Source: Cyclobacterium qasimii M12-11B (lineage in GTDB: Bacteria > Bacteroidota > Bacteroidia > Cytophagales > Cyclobacteriaceae). From it: a stretch of 54,186 nt of DNA. The stretch covers positions 1 through 54,186 of the forward strand of contig NZ_ATNM01000052.1 in assembly GCF_000427295.1 (NCBI RefSeq), in the 5' to 3' direction. Under the pieces are notes generated by a model. That model did no database searches, had not been told where the DNA came from, and saw only the letters and a program-made list of their open reading frames with translations. The translations under genes were made by a program, and so were the position numbers. This document shows, in pieces, positions 38,345 through 47,471 of the stretch (positions are counted from its first letter, which is position 1; every line of letters starts with the position of its first letter).

Positions 38345-38925
38345 TGATTTGTAGTTTTTATGCCTTCAATCCAGTTTTTAATTATTTTTACGCCATGTTC
38401 TGTAAGGATACTTTCAGGGTGAAATTGTAAGCCTTTTACTGCGAATTCTTTGTGTTTTATGGCCATAATTTGCCCATCTGGGGTTTTGGAGATTACCTCA
38501 AGTTCGGCTGGAAGCATCGTGGCATCAATCACCCAACTGTGGTACCTTCCTACGGTAAAATATTCAGGAAGTCCTGCAAACAATGGATCAGGTTTAATTT
38601 TTATCTTGCTAGCTACCCCATGAACCACTTCAGTAAGGTTAATAAGCCCTCCGCCAAATGCCTCACCTATGGCTTGGTTTCCAAGGCAAATCCCAAGTAT
38701 GTCTTTAGTAGGGGCATATTTCTTGATCAATTCAGGCATTATTCCTGCTTCTGAAGGAACTCCTGGACCAGGTGAAAGCAAGATTTTGTCGTAAGCATCC
38801 ACCTCTTCAAGGCTTATTTTATCATTTCTTATGATATCCATCGATTCTCCATATCCCAACTCACGGATAATGTACACCAAATTATAGGTGAAAGAATCGT
38901 AATTGTCTAGTACCAGTATTTTCAT
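38341..38925 (-). CDS. trpG: Anthranilate synthase glutamine amidotransferase component
   Basis: The 194-residue class I glutaminase supplies ammonia to TrpE. Motifs are LVLDNYDSFTYNL, LSPGPGVPSEAG, the nucleophile block LGICLGNQAIGEAFGG, and the C-terminal GLQFHPESILTEHG with catalytic His and Glu. It lies 24 bases downstream of trpE. It may also serve p-aminobenzoate synthesis, as such subunits do in some bacteria. Confidence 0.96.
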   Translation of the reverse strand: MKILVLDNYDSFTYNLVYIIRELGYGESMDIIRNDKISLEEVDAYDKILLSPGPGVPSEAGIMPELIKKYAPTKDILGICLGNQAIGEAFGGGLINLTEVVHGVASKIKIKPDPLFAGLPEYFTVGRYHSWVIDATMLPAELEVISKTPDGQIMAIKHKEFAVKGLQFHPESILTEHGVKIIKNWIEGIKTTNQ

Positions 38926-38949
38926 CTGTAAATCCTTTTCTAGTAAAAT

Positions 38950-40359
38950 TTAAATTGTCTCTGCGGATTTTAGTGCTACCCGCAAGGCCTCAAGCTTATT
39001 GCTTACTTCCTGAAGCTCACTTTCTATAGAGGACTTCGCCACTACACCTGCGCCTGCTTGAAATCGCAGTTGGTTGTTTTCTGATACAAATGACCGAATC
39101 AGAATGGCATGATTAAAATCTCCATTAAACCCCAGGAAACCTATGGCTCCCCCATAAAATTTTCTAGCGCTATTTTCCAATCCATCTATAAGTTCCATCG
39201 CCCTGTATTTGGGTGCTCCAGACAAGGTTCCTGCCGGAAAAGTGTCCGCTACCAATTGAAGAGGATTTGCTCCCTTTGCAAGCTCTCCAGTAACTTTTGA
39301 AACCAAATGGATAACGTGTGAATAGTATTGAATTTCTTTAAACACTTCTACATTTACCTTCTCAGAAGACCTGCTAAGGTCATTCCTAGCCAGATCAACC
39401 AGCATAACATGCTCAGAATTTTCTTTGGGATCATCAAACAGTTTTACTGCCAATTCAGCATCTGATTTGTCATTTCCTGTTCGTTTGAAAGTGCCTGCAA
39501 TAGGATAAATGGTGGCTTTTCTTCCTTTAACCACAATTTGGGCTTCGGGACTGCTTCCAAATATTTTATAGGAACCATAATCGAAATAAAACAAATAGGG
39601 AGAAGGATTTATGGAGCGCAATGCCCTGTAAACATTGAATTCATCCCCTTTGAATCCGGTAGAAAAAGAACGGGACAATACAATTTGAAAAACATCTCCT
39701 CTAAAACAGTGTTCCCTTCCTTTTGCTAAGATGTCAAGAAACTCACCATCGGTATAATTGGAACTTTCTTCCCCATCCAGACTAAAAGAATAGCTCGGGA
39801 TATTTTTGTTGTTGAGGATCACTTCAATTTTTGGGATTCCTGAACTCTCCTCCTCTTCTCCTTCCAGGTAGTGTTCAAAAATATACAGTTCATTTTTAAA
39901 GTGATCCACTACGATCATGTTTTTATAAACCGCATAGTGAATCAAAGGGGTTGAAGAAGGCTGTGGGTTGTTGATAGTGATGTCTTCAAAATAACTGACC
40001 CCATCGTATTGGATATACCCAAATAAGCCATTGGTGATAAATTTGAAATCAAGTTTCTCTTCCTGAAAGGTATTGCCAAACTGCCTGATCTCATCCATTA
40101 TATTGTCCTTCTTGTCGAACTTCTTCACAGAAGTGGGCTGCCCGGGGAAAGACTGGTGAACTTCATCATTGATTAATGAAAATGTTGCCATGGGCTCACA
40201 GCAGATATAAGAATAACTGTTTTCATTCCCGTGATAATCAGAACTTTCTAACAATATCGTATTGTTGTACCTGTCACGAATCTGAAGATACACACTCACT
40301 GGAGTGATGGTATCTGCCAATAGTTTTTTATACCGGGTTTTGATTCTTATTTTATTCAT
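38950..40359 (-). CDS. trpE: Anthranilate synthase component I
   Basis: The 469-residue chorismate-binding enzyme is the committed step to tryptophan. The N-terminal feedback element LLESSDY (LLES family motif for Trp binding) is present, so allosteric inhibition is likely. The catalytic domain shows FQIVLSRSF, SPEAQIV, PIAGTFKRTG, ELAVKLFDDPKENSEHVMLVDLARND, TLSGAPKYRAMELI and the C-terminal QAGAGVVAKS. First structural gene of the operon; its ATG is only about 20 bases downstream of the leader terminator. Confidence 0.97.
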   Translation of the reverse strand: MNKIRIKTRYKKLLADTITPVSVYLQIRDRYNNTILLESSDYHGNENSYSYICCEPMATFSLINDEVHQSFPGQPTSVKKFDKKDNIMDEIRQFGNTFQEEKLDFKFITNGLFGYIQYDGVSYFEDITINNPQPSSTPLIHYAVYKNMIVVDHFKNELYIFEHYLEGEEEESSGIPKIEVILNNKNIPSYSFSLDGEESSNYTDGEFLDILAKGREHCFRGDVFQIVLSRSFSTGFKGDEFNVYRALRSINPSPYLFYFDYGSYKIFGSSPEAQIVVKGRKATIYPIAGTFKRTGNDKSDAELAVKLFDDPKENSEHVMLVDLARNDLSRSSEKVNVEVFKEIQYYSHVIHLVSKVTGELAKGANPLQLVADTFPAGTLSGAPKYRAMELIDGLENSARKFYGGAIGFLGFNGDFNHAILIRSFVSENNQLRFQAGAGVVAKSSIESELQEVSNKLEALRVALKSAETI

Positions 40360-40374
40360 TTTTTGGGTATTTAA

Positions 40375-40409
40375 ATAAAAAAAAGGCTTGCCGGGAGTCC
40401 AGCAAGCCT
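40375..40409 (-). terminator. trp attenuator terminator hairpin
   Basis: Read on the minus strand, an 11-bp stem (AGGCTTGCTGG pairing with CCGGCAAGCCT, one T.G pair) with tetraloop ACTC is followed directly by a run of eight T residues. It lies between the Trp-rich leader peptide and trpE. A shorter alternative fold upstream (CAGC..GCC pairing with GGC..GCTG of its left arm) could be the antiterminator, but is weak by eye. Confidence 0.88.
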
Positions 40410-40457
40410 AAGTATATCTGATTGATCAAAATTTGGCAATAGTTAGCTGTTTCCCCT

Positions 40458-40505
40458 TTAGAAGAAGTAAGTAAGCCACCACCAATTTTGATTTTGTTTT
40501 TTCAT
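40458..40505 (-). CDS. trpL: trp operon leader peptide (WWW)
   Basis: A 15-codon frame encodes MKKQNQNWWWLTYFF and stops with TAA. It has three consecutive Trp codons (TGG x3) followed by Tyr-Phe-Phe, about 50 bases before a hairpin with U-run that precedes trpE. This is the layout of ribosome-mediated attenuation: a ribosome stalled at the Trp codons for lack of charged tRNA-Trp would favour read-through into trpE. Three TGG codons in 15 is very unlikely by chance at this position. A TATATTTG box lies just upstream. Confidence 0.88.
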   Translation of the reverse strand: MKKQNQNWWWLTYFF

Positions 40506-40514
40506 AACGATCAC

Positions 40515-40545
40515 CAAATATAGAAAAGGGTGTCCATTTTAAAAA
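40515..40545 (-). promoter_or_regulatory. Probable trp operon promoter
   Basis: On the minus strand TATATTTG (40522-40515) fits TAnnTTTG exactly; 19 bases upstream TTTT (40545-40542) is an imperfect -33 element. Transcription would begin a few bases before the leader peptide ATG, so the leader message would have almost no 5' untranslated region. Confidence 0.55.
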
Positions 40546-40676
40546 GGTATTTTAATTTAATTTTCAATTGGCTCTTAGAAATCTCCCTAGCCAACTAATT
40601 AAGGAAGGGAATAAGGAGGGTTTTTTATCATAAACTGTAAAAGCAATGTAGTTTTTAAACCAAATACTGCAAGCCC

Positions 40677-40821
40677 TGCGGCTGAGCGGAGTCGATTCCC
40701 AGTTGCTGAGTGGAGTCTATCCCCGGTGCCTGAGTGGAGGCAATCCCCGGTGCCTGAGTGGAGGCAATCCCCGGCGGCTGAGCGGAGTCGATTTCCGGTG
40801 GCTGAGCGGAGTCGAAGCCAT
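40677..40821. repeat. Six 24-bp tandem repeat units
   Basis: The motif CTGAG starts at 40682, 40706, 40730, 40754, 40778 and 40802, exactly 24 bases apart. Each unit varies around GGxGGCTGAGCGGAGTCGAT or the GTGCCTGAGTGGAGGCAATC form; two central copies are identical. The last copy (GGCTGAGCGGAGTCGAAGCC) is a small imperfect palindrome of a kind I recall as widespread between Bacteroidota genes. Overlapping open frames on both strands are only translations of the 8-residue period. Confidence 0.9.
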
Positions 40822-40960
40822 AGGGTAACGTGTCCGAAATACCTACCCCATAGAATCCGCTCAGTATCCAGTAACTTGAATGACAGCACTCATCTTGTGG
40901 CATTAAAAAAGCCTGAGAAAATGTAAAATCAGTAATGAAATCACTAATCCTGAAAGCACA

Positions 40961-41261
40961 AAATCCCCCTTTCTCTTAAAGGGGGACCAAGGGGGATTTT
41001 TTCGTAAACATTCTAAAATATAAGCTTTGAAATAGCATGACGTTTCTGACTCGTCCAAAAAAAGTTTACAGTTTATTATTTAAATACTAGTATAGGTTTA
41101 CAATCCCGTAGAAATCCCCTTTTTCCCCCTTGAAGGGGGAGTTGCGGAAATGGGAATTTAATGCTGAAATTGTTGAATTGAAACGGGTTGAATAATTTTA
41201 AGGTCTAAAACAGCCCTCGTCCTTCTTGGAAATGACAAACTCCCCCTTCAAAGAAGGAGGA
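40961..41261. repeat. Cluster of C5/G5 inverted repeats
   Basis: Three hairpin-forming elements lie in one spacer: 40961-40999 (AAATCCCCCT..AGGGGGATTT, with an inner AAAGGGGG that offers a competing fold), 41124-41140 (TCCCCCT..AGGGGGA) and 41239-41261 (AACTCCCCCTTC..GAAGGAGGAGTT, one mismatch). They share a core with the hairpin at 32792. They may be non-autonomous repeat elements; some would also terminate transcription. Confidence 0.75.
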
Positions 41262-41307
41262 GTTGCTAATCAAAGTGGGTCAGTTTCCACTAAGGAAGAT
41301 TCTCTGT

Positions 41308-43245
41308 TTAAGGTTTTATCTCTTCTGCAATCGCTTTTTGATCAATTGCTTCAAATCGTGATTTGTGACTTAAGAATTCTGGTACCAGTTTCTTCATTTG
41401 CCCTACCAATGTCATTTCTCCTTCATTGCCTTCCATGTCCAACAATAAAGCTACTTCAAGGTTGACATCCTTATAAACCCCAGGCCTTACCTGCGCAATT
41501 TGAATTTTTGCATGATGGGTTTCTATTGTTTTTTCCTGGTCGTTTAGAACTTCCTCATACAATTTCTCACCTGGTCTCAATCCTGTAATCCTAATCATAA
41601 TGTCCACATCAGGCTTCTTACCACTCAGGTGAATCATTTTTCTTGCCAAGTCAATAATTTTAACCGGTTCACCCATATCGAAGACAAAAATCTCTCCACC
41701 ATTTCCCATCACACCAGCTTCCAAAACAAGGTCACAGGCTTCAGGAATGGTCATAAAGTAACGGGTAACTGCTGCATCCGTAACTGTAAGTGGGCCACCT
41801 TTTTTAATTTGTTCTTTAAACAAAGGGATTACAGAGCCATTGGAACCCAAAACGTTTCCAAATCGAGTAGTGATAAAACGGGTTCCACCTTGGTTGGATT
41901 CCCTGAGTTTTTTATCAAGGCTCTGAATGTACATTTCAGCAATTCGCTTACTAGCCCCCATCACATTAGTAGGGTTTACTGCTTTATCGGTACTTACCAA
42001 AACAAATTTCTCTACGCCATATTTAACAGCTAAATCCGCAACTGTCTTGGTTCCAAGTACATTACATCTTACTGCCTGTGCAGGATACCTTTCCATCATT
42101 GGAACATGCTTGTAGGCAGCTGCGTGGAATATCACTTCCGGACGATACGTTTTCATCAAATGATCAAGGGTATCCTCGTCAGTCACATCAGCCAAAACCG
42201 TTTGCATGGCCAAATCTTCAAACTCACTTTCTAAGCGAATCTCTTGATCGTGTAAAGGAGACTCCGCTTTATCAAGCATGATCAGAAAGCCAGGATTGGC
42301 ACGGGCCACTTGCTTACATATCTCACTTCCTATAGATCCTGCAGCTCCTGTTACCAATATGGTCTTACCACTGAAATAACTTGCTACATTTTTATTTTTT
42401 AACATGATAGCATCCCGGCTAAGTAAATCTTCAATATTTACTTCCCGAATACTCCCTTGCTTAGCACCACCATCTACCCACTCATTTACAGGTGTAATGG
42501 TAAGGGCATGAATATTAAGTGTAATACACCTATCAATTATTTCTCTTTTTCTGGCTGGAGAAAGTTCCAGTACTGATATTATCAACTCTTTAACACCTTT
42601 TTCCTTCACCAAAGTATCCAACATTTCCAGTCCTCCGTGAACCCTCATGCCTTCAATTTTCTTCTTTCTTTTTGAAGCATCATCATCCAGGAAGCCGTGG
42701 ACATTGAATTTATAATGACTGTTCTTTAAAATGGCGTTATGGATAAGAATCCCTGCTTCTCCAGCACCAAAGATTAAAACATCCTTTTCAGGCAGGTTAG
42801 GCTCACCGTTGTTCTTGATAAATCTAAATACTTCTTTGACGAAGAGACGGTAAACCATCAATAGGGACAAGGTAAGGACTGAAGCAATGACAAGCACTGA
42901 TAAAGGAAGGAAGTGTTTTCCTGGTACTAAAAAACACTGTATCCCATATCACATAAGAATGCAATAACACCAGTGGCTGCTGTAGTACGCATTAGTAACA
43001 ATCCATCACTTAACGATGTATGTCTAACTATTCCGACATAACTTTTAGTAAAAAACATAACCAAAGATCCTATCAATAAATAGGCGGCAGCGGCTCTACC
43101 CACCGGGTAATCAGCCAAAGCTACCCAGTCAAAATTTGCTCTTAGCCAAAATGCCAAAACAACACATTGGAACATGATAAAACCATCCAGGAAAGCTATA
43201 ATCCATCTGGGAAGAATGTTGATTTTTTTTGCTAAAGTTGATCAT
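41308..43245 (-). pseudogene. CapD/PglF-type UDP-sugar 4,6-dehydratase, frame broken twice
   Basis: The catalytic part (from 42897 down) has two Rossmann motifs (FGAGEAGI and VTGAAGSIGSE), the STDKAVNPTNVMGASKR active-site block typical of membrane-bound UDP-GlcNAc 4,6-dehydratases, and GLRPGEKLYEE. The four-helix membrane N-terminus lies in other frames: an 82-codon piece (43175-42927), and before it an ATG start at 43245 giving MINFSKK. Joining these needs removal of one A from the A8 run (43230-43223) and addition of one T in the T6 run (42934-42929). The result, about 640 residues, would be a normal CapD. Either two sequencing errors or real frameshifts; the C-terminal part may still be translated. 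Confidence 0.85.
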
Positions 43246-44186
43246 AAAAAAGGTTGGTTAAAATGACTCGATTCAACGGTCCTTACTGATATTCTTGAAA
43301 ATCGATTGTGTTAAAGATTACTTCAATTTCAACGAAATTTTGAAACGACAAAAAACTTGACTTTTCAAAATTTTAGTTATAAAGCACTGATTTCAATACA
43401 ATTATCATTTAGTAAAATGGTTTGAGGTACAGATTTATATTAATATTGATGAATTTTATCCATTGGTATATAAAAGCTATCTATTAATTAAAAAGGTAAT
43501 TTTGGGATATATTCATTAAAATGAGTTGAAAAACAATCTGCTTAATTCATACCTTATAAAATGTCCACTTAGAAAAATTTAAGAAATTTTAAGCCCTCTT
43601 ATAAAGTCCTCAAATATAGTAAAATTCCTTAAAAAGCACTATTACCAGTTTAAATTGAATCCAGACAATTCTTAGTTTTTATCGTTCAATTTGAACCGAA
43701 TTTTCACTTTTATACCAATTTCTCCTTTTCAAACATCAATTATTGCACTTCTCAATGGGAAAATGACAAAATAAAAAATACGTTTTAAGCAAAAAAATAT
43801 GATTTGGGGTAAAAAAATCTCTTTTTAAGTTCAGAATTATCCCCTTAAAAAAACAGTTAACCTTAATTTGACTTTACATAAACAAAATTGATCCCTTGAA
43901 AACTTTTCAATTCGTTAAAAAATTAATCAATAATTTAACGAATTGAAAAAACAAATTCAAGTCTACTTTAAGATTTGGTCAGCATGGTTCTAGGAAAATC
44001 AGCAACTATAATCAACAAATCAATTGAAGTCTAACCATTGAGTAATGGTCGAACATGAGTAGGATACTGTTTTTCTTTTGGACTAGTGAAGTAGGAAGAA
44101 TGACCCTTATGTCAATATAACCACTATCAATATTTAAATCCTTAATTAGATTTTAACTGGAAAAAAACCGGTCTTATTGATTCCCC
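43246..44186. other. AT-rich gene-free spacer between the two dehydratase genes
   Basis: About 940 bases with very low GC and stops in all frames; no gene seen. The only clear structure is the 16-bp inverted repeat at 43904-43949. Such a long empty stretch inside an otherwise compact sugar locus may be a site of past insertion or deletion, or hold the promoter for capD, but no clean promoter was found. Confidence 0.55.
43904..43949. repeat. Perfect 16-bp inverted repeat
   Basis: Arms TTTTCAATTCGTTAAA (43904-43919) and its exact complement (43934-43949) with a 14-base AT loop. No strong T-run follows on either strand. Could be a protein-binding operator or a 3' hairpin. Confidence 0.8.
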
Positions 44187-46117
44187 TTAGATGGTCTTAT
44201 CTAAGTCCTCATAAATGGAGTTTTTGCTAAGAAACTCTGGAATTATTTGTTTCATTTTTTGTACCACCGCCAAATTGTCATGATGTTTGTTTATCACCAA
44301 CAACTCACTAATAGCGACGTTTGCTTCTGAATAAGGATATTCGAGTACTTTAGCAATGCTTATCTTATGATGATGGGTAGGTTGCGTTAGTTCAGCAGAC
44401 GAAAGTAACTCTTCATATAGTTTTTCTCCAGGTCGCAGCCCCGAGAAAACAATATCAATGTCTTTGCCTTCCTCCAAACCTGCAAGTTGAATCATTTTCT
44501 TGGCAAGGTCTACAATTTTGATAGGCTTACCCATGTCAAATACGAAAATCTCGCCCCCTTTTCCCATGGTCCCTGCTTCCAAAACCAATTGTACCGCTTC
44601 AGGTATGGTCATAAAATACCTTGTGATTTCTGGATGGGTAACCGTAATTGGTCCACCATTCTTAATCTGGGACCGAAATCGAGGTATCACTGAACCATTG
44701 GATCCCAACACATTCCCAAAACGTGTCGTTATGAACCGGGTTTCACATGATTCCTGACCATTTAAGGATTGGGTATAAATTTCTGCCAATCGCTTAGAAG
44801 CACCCATTACATTCGTAGGGTTTACCGCTTTATCCGTAGAAACCATCACAAACTTATCAACCTTAAAAACACCGATAGGTCAGCAATGTTTCTGGTACCT
44901 CCTACATTCACAGATATGGCTTCAAATGGGTTATTTTCTATCATTGGTACATGCTTGTAAGCGGCAGCATGATAGACAATTTGGGGGCGGCAAATATTGA
45001 AAAGTTTGTGCATCCTTTCATAATTACTGACATCTGCCAATACCACCTCCATTTTGGCACCTGGGAATTCATCCTCCATGGACAATTGAATCTCATGCAA
45101 TGGTGATTCAGCATGATCGCACATGATTAACAAAGAAGGTTTATAAGAAAGCACCTGCCGAACAATTTCCGAACCAATGGACCCCGCAGCACCGGTCACC
45201 AAAACCTTTTTGCCTTCAAGATCACTTTTAACTTTGCTTTGGTCAATGACAATTGGTTTCCGCTGCAAAAGATCTTCTATACGTAACTTTTTAATTTGCT
45301 TACTTGGTAATTCACCTGAAAGCCAATTTTTAGCAGGTGGTATGGTAAATACTTTAATACCAAGACGGATACAACGTTCGATTACTACTCGTTTGTCTCT
45401 CCCATTAAGATTTTCATTGGTAATTAATAACTCCTGTATGTCTTTTTGTTTTTTCAGTCTGGAAAGCTCCTTTATATGATATACCTTCTTTTGTACCAGG
45501 TAATTATTAAGCATGCTCCTATCGGTACTTATAAAGCCTTCAACTATGTAATTGATGTTAGGGTCATTGCTCAGCGCCTGTTTTACCAAAACGGCATTTT
45601 GGTCGGATCCAAAAATCAGCACTCTATGAACAGACCTATTGGACATTTTACTAATGAGTACCAAAAAAGTGGCTTTGGCCAAAAGCCTGAAAGCAATCAG
45701 TAAAGTAGAAACAATGAAGAAATTAACCAACAAGACCAGCATCAGGAAACTGGAATTTAAGGAAATCCATCGATGCCCAATGCCATAGTAAAAACCTACA
45801 AATAGCAATGAGAAACCCAATGCCGCAATAAAAATATGGAATAGATCTGTTGAATTGGAATACCTTAGGAGTCCTGTATGCAATTTGGAGAAATAAATCA
45901 CAGGCAGGGCAATGGCACAAAAGCAACCCGTCGCTAGAATGTATTGAACAAACTCCATTTGGTCGAATCCAAATCCCCCAATGATGAGGAAAGCGAAGGT
46001 GAAAGAAATAAAAACAATAAAAATATCCACCGATAGAATTAACAAAGGGTGGATATGTTTATCATTCTTTAGGAAATTTTTGAGTGGGTTTAATTTTGAA
46101 TTCAGCACTTTTTCCAA
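44187..46117 (-). pseudogene. Second CapD/PglF-type UDP-sugar 4,6-dehydratase, single frameshift
   Basis: The first part (46117-44846) has the four-helix membrane region, a first Rossmann motif (FGSDQNAVLVKQ), and the NAD site VTGAAGSIGSE with HAAAYKHVPMIE. The second part (44849-44187) resumes in another frame with MVSTDKAVNPTNVMGASKRLAEIY and GLRPGEKLYEE. One extra T in the T5 run (44869-44865) joins them as NIADLSVFFKVDKFVMVSTDK, which aligns in length with homologues. No ATG is near the start; TTG (46117) or GTG (46108) must be used. Paralogue of the gene at 41308 and probably a different substrate isomer. Confidence 0.85.
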
Positions 46118-46866
46118 AACAATTAAAATTTTAACAAAACAATTAGCAATAAATATACCGAAATTAAGCTATAAGTAAAAATTAATTACATGCAGCCTAT
46201 AAATCCTTTTATAACCAACACTTAATAGCGATAATCTATAAATCAACAAAGTAATTTAGCAAAAAAGGCATGGCTACGCCACAACCAATTCCACTATTTT
46301 CAAGAAAAACATACTGAAGCCACCTTTTATTCTTTGCCTTTATAATTGCAAATGAACTGCTTACATTTTCCCTGGCCAGGACCAGGCATTTTCAGCTATA
46401 TTAACAAGGGTGCTGGTTTAGGCTTGGATCCAGAGGGAAGGATCAAACCTTTTTCAAACAAACCACCTGATAATGAAAAGGCTTTACCTATTATTGACGG
46501 AAGTGTTATGAGTTTGCATAAAGACCACCAGTCAATAGTTACTATTATTAAAGAAAGAATACCGTCTATTCAACGGGGTTTGGCGCTGAACAGAACAATA
46601 AAATTTCAAGAAATATATTAAGCTGTTAATTAAAACTATTCACTAAATAGATAGGACAAACCAAACTTTTAATTTATTTATCCTATAATGATTCCTTGCA
46701 AATATAAGGTATTTAATTGAAGCGTTTTTCAATTCACTGAATTGGATTAAAACAAATGTTCTTGGTAGGCCTTGAAATCTTTGCAAGTTAAAACAGGCGA
46801 ATAGTTTCTCACCTAATTACCAATTCTTGGATAGAATAGGCCATTTATAAGAGGGAAAAAATGAAA
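46118..46866. other. Gene-poor spacer before the acyltransferase
   Basis: About 750 bases. One plus-strand frame of 91 codons at 46346-46621 begins MQMNCLHFPWPGPGIFSYIN. It matches nothing I recognise, points against the surrounding operon, and has an odd composition. I do not call it a gene. Nothing else is seen. Confidence 0.5.
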
Positions 46867-47446
46867 TTAACTGTAACCAATTTGAGTAGCTCCATCTGCT
46901 AAGTTTTTACTTACTACAGCACCAGCGGCTACAGTGCACCATTTCCCGATCTTAACACCTGGTAGCACTGTACTATTTGCGCCTACCAAAGTGCCTTCAC
47001 CAATTTGAGCACCGCCACATAAAGTGGCCTGTGGGGCAATGTGCACAAAATCTCCAACTACACAATCATGGTCAATGGAAGAACTGGTATTCACTATTAC
47101 CTGCTTACCTATGGTAGCATTCACTTTCACGATAGCCCCTTCCATCACTACAGTGCCCTCATCTATAAAAGAGCGCTTACTAACGATTGCGGATTCATGG
47201 ACAATTGTTCCAAAGCTTGTTCTCTCCTGAAATTTAAGAAACAACTGTTCTCTGCGCTTGTTATTACCAATGGCTATAAACAGGGGTTGATCAAATACAA
47301 AGGAATCAGGAACAGGTCCACTTACTTCGAAACCAAGAATTTCCTTGATGGTAGCATCATCATCAAAAACACCAGCTATTTTCACAGCTGGATCTAAAAT
47401 ATCTATTATTGCTCTAGCTTGCCCTGAAGCGCCAAAAAATATACAT
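46867..47446 (-). CDS. NeuD/PglD-family sugar O/N-acyltransferase, N-terminus frameshifted
   Basis: Left-handed beta-helix acetyltransferase with an N-terminal nucleotide-sugar-binding fold. Hexapeptide repeats run through KRSFIDEGTVVMEGAIVKVN to GVKIGKWCTVAAGAVVSK, and the catalytic His block SSIDHDCVVGDFVHIAPQ matches PglD. The expected N-terminus (MYIFGASGQARAIIDILDPA) starts at the ATG 47446 but is put out of frame by one extra base in a T6 run (47439-47434). The longest unbroken frame starts only at GTG 47385 and loses that motif. In a bacillosamine-type pathway it would acetylate the 4-amino group. It lies 26 bases downstream of the PglC-like gene. Confidence 0.85.
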
Positions 47447-47471
47447 GTAAAATTAAAATTTATGGTTGCAG

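Noticed and set aside
40677..40821. CRISPR array
   Set aside because: The 24-bp units are directly adjacent with no unique spacers, and no cas genes are near.
40599..40926. Overlapping open frames on both strands of about 66 to 96 codons
   Set aside because: They are translations of the 24-bp tandem repeat (8-residue period) and have no resemblance to a protein.
46346..46621. 91-codon plus-strand frame
   Set aside because: No recognised similarity, opposite to the surrounding operon, odd composition; probably chance in a gene-poor spacer.
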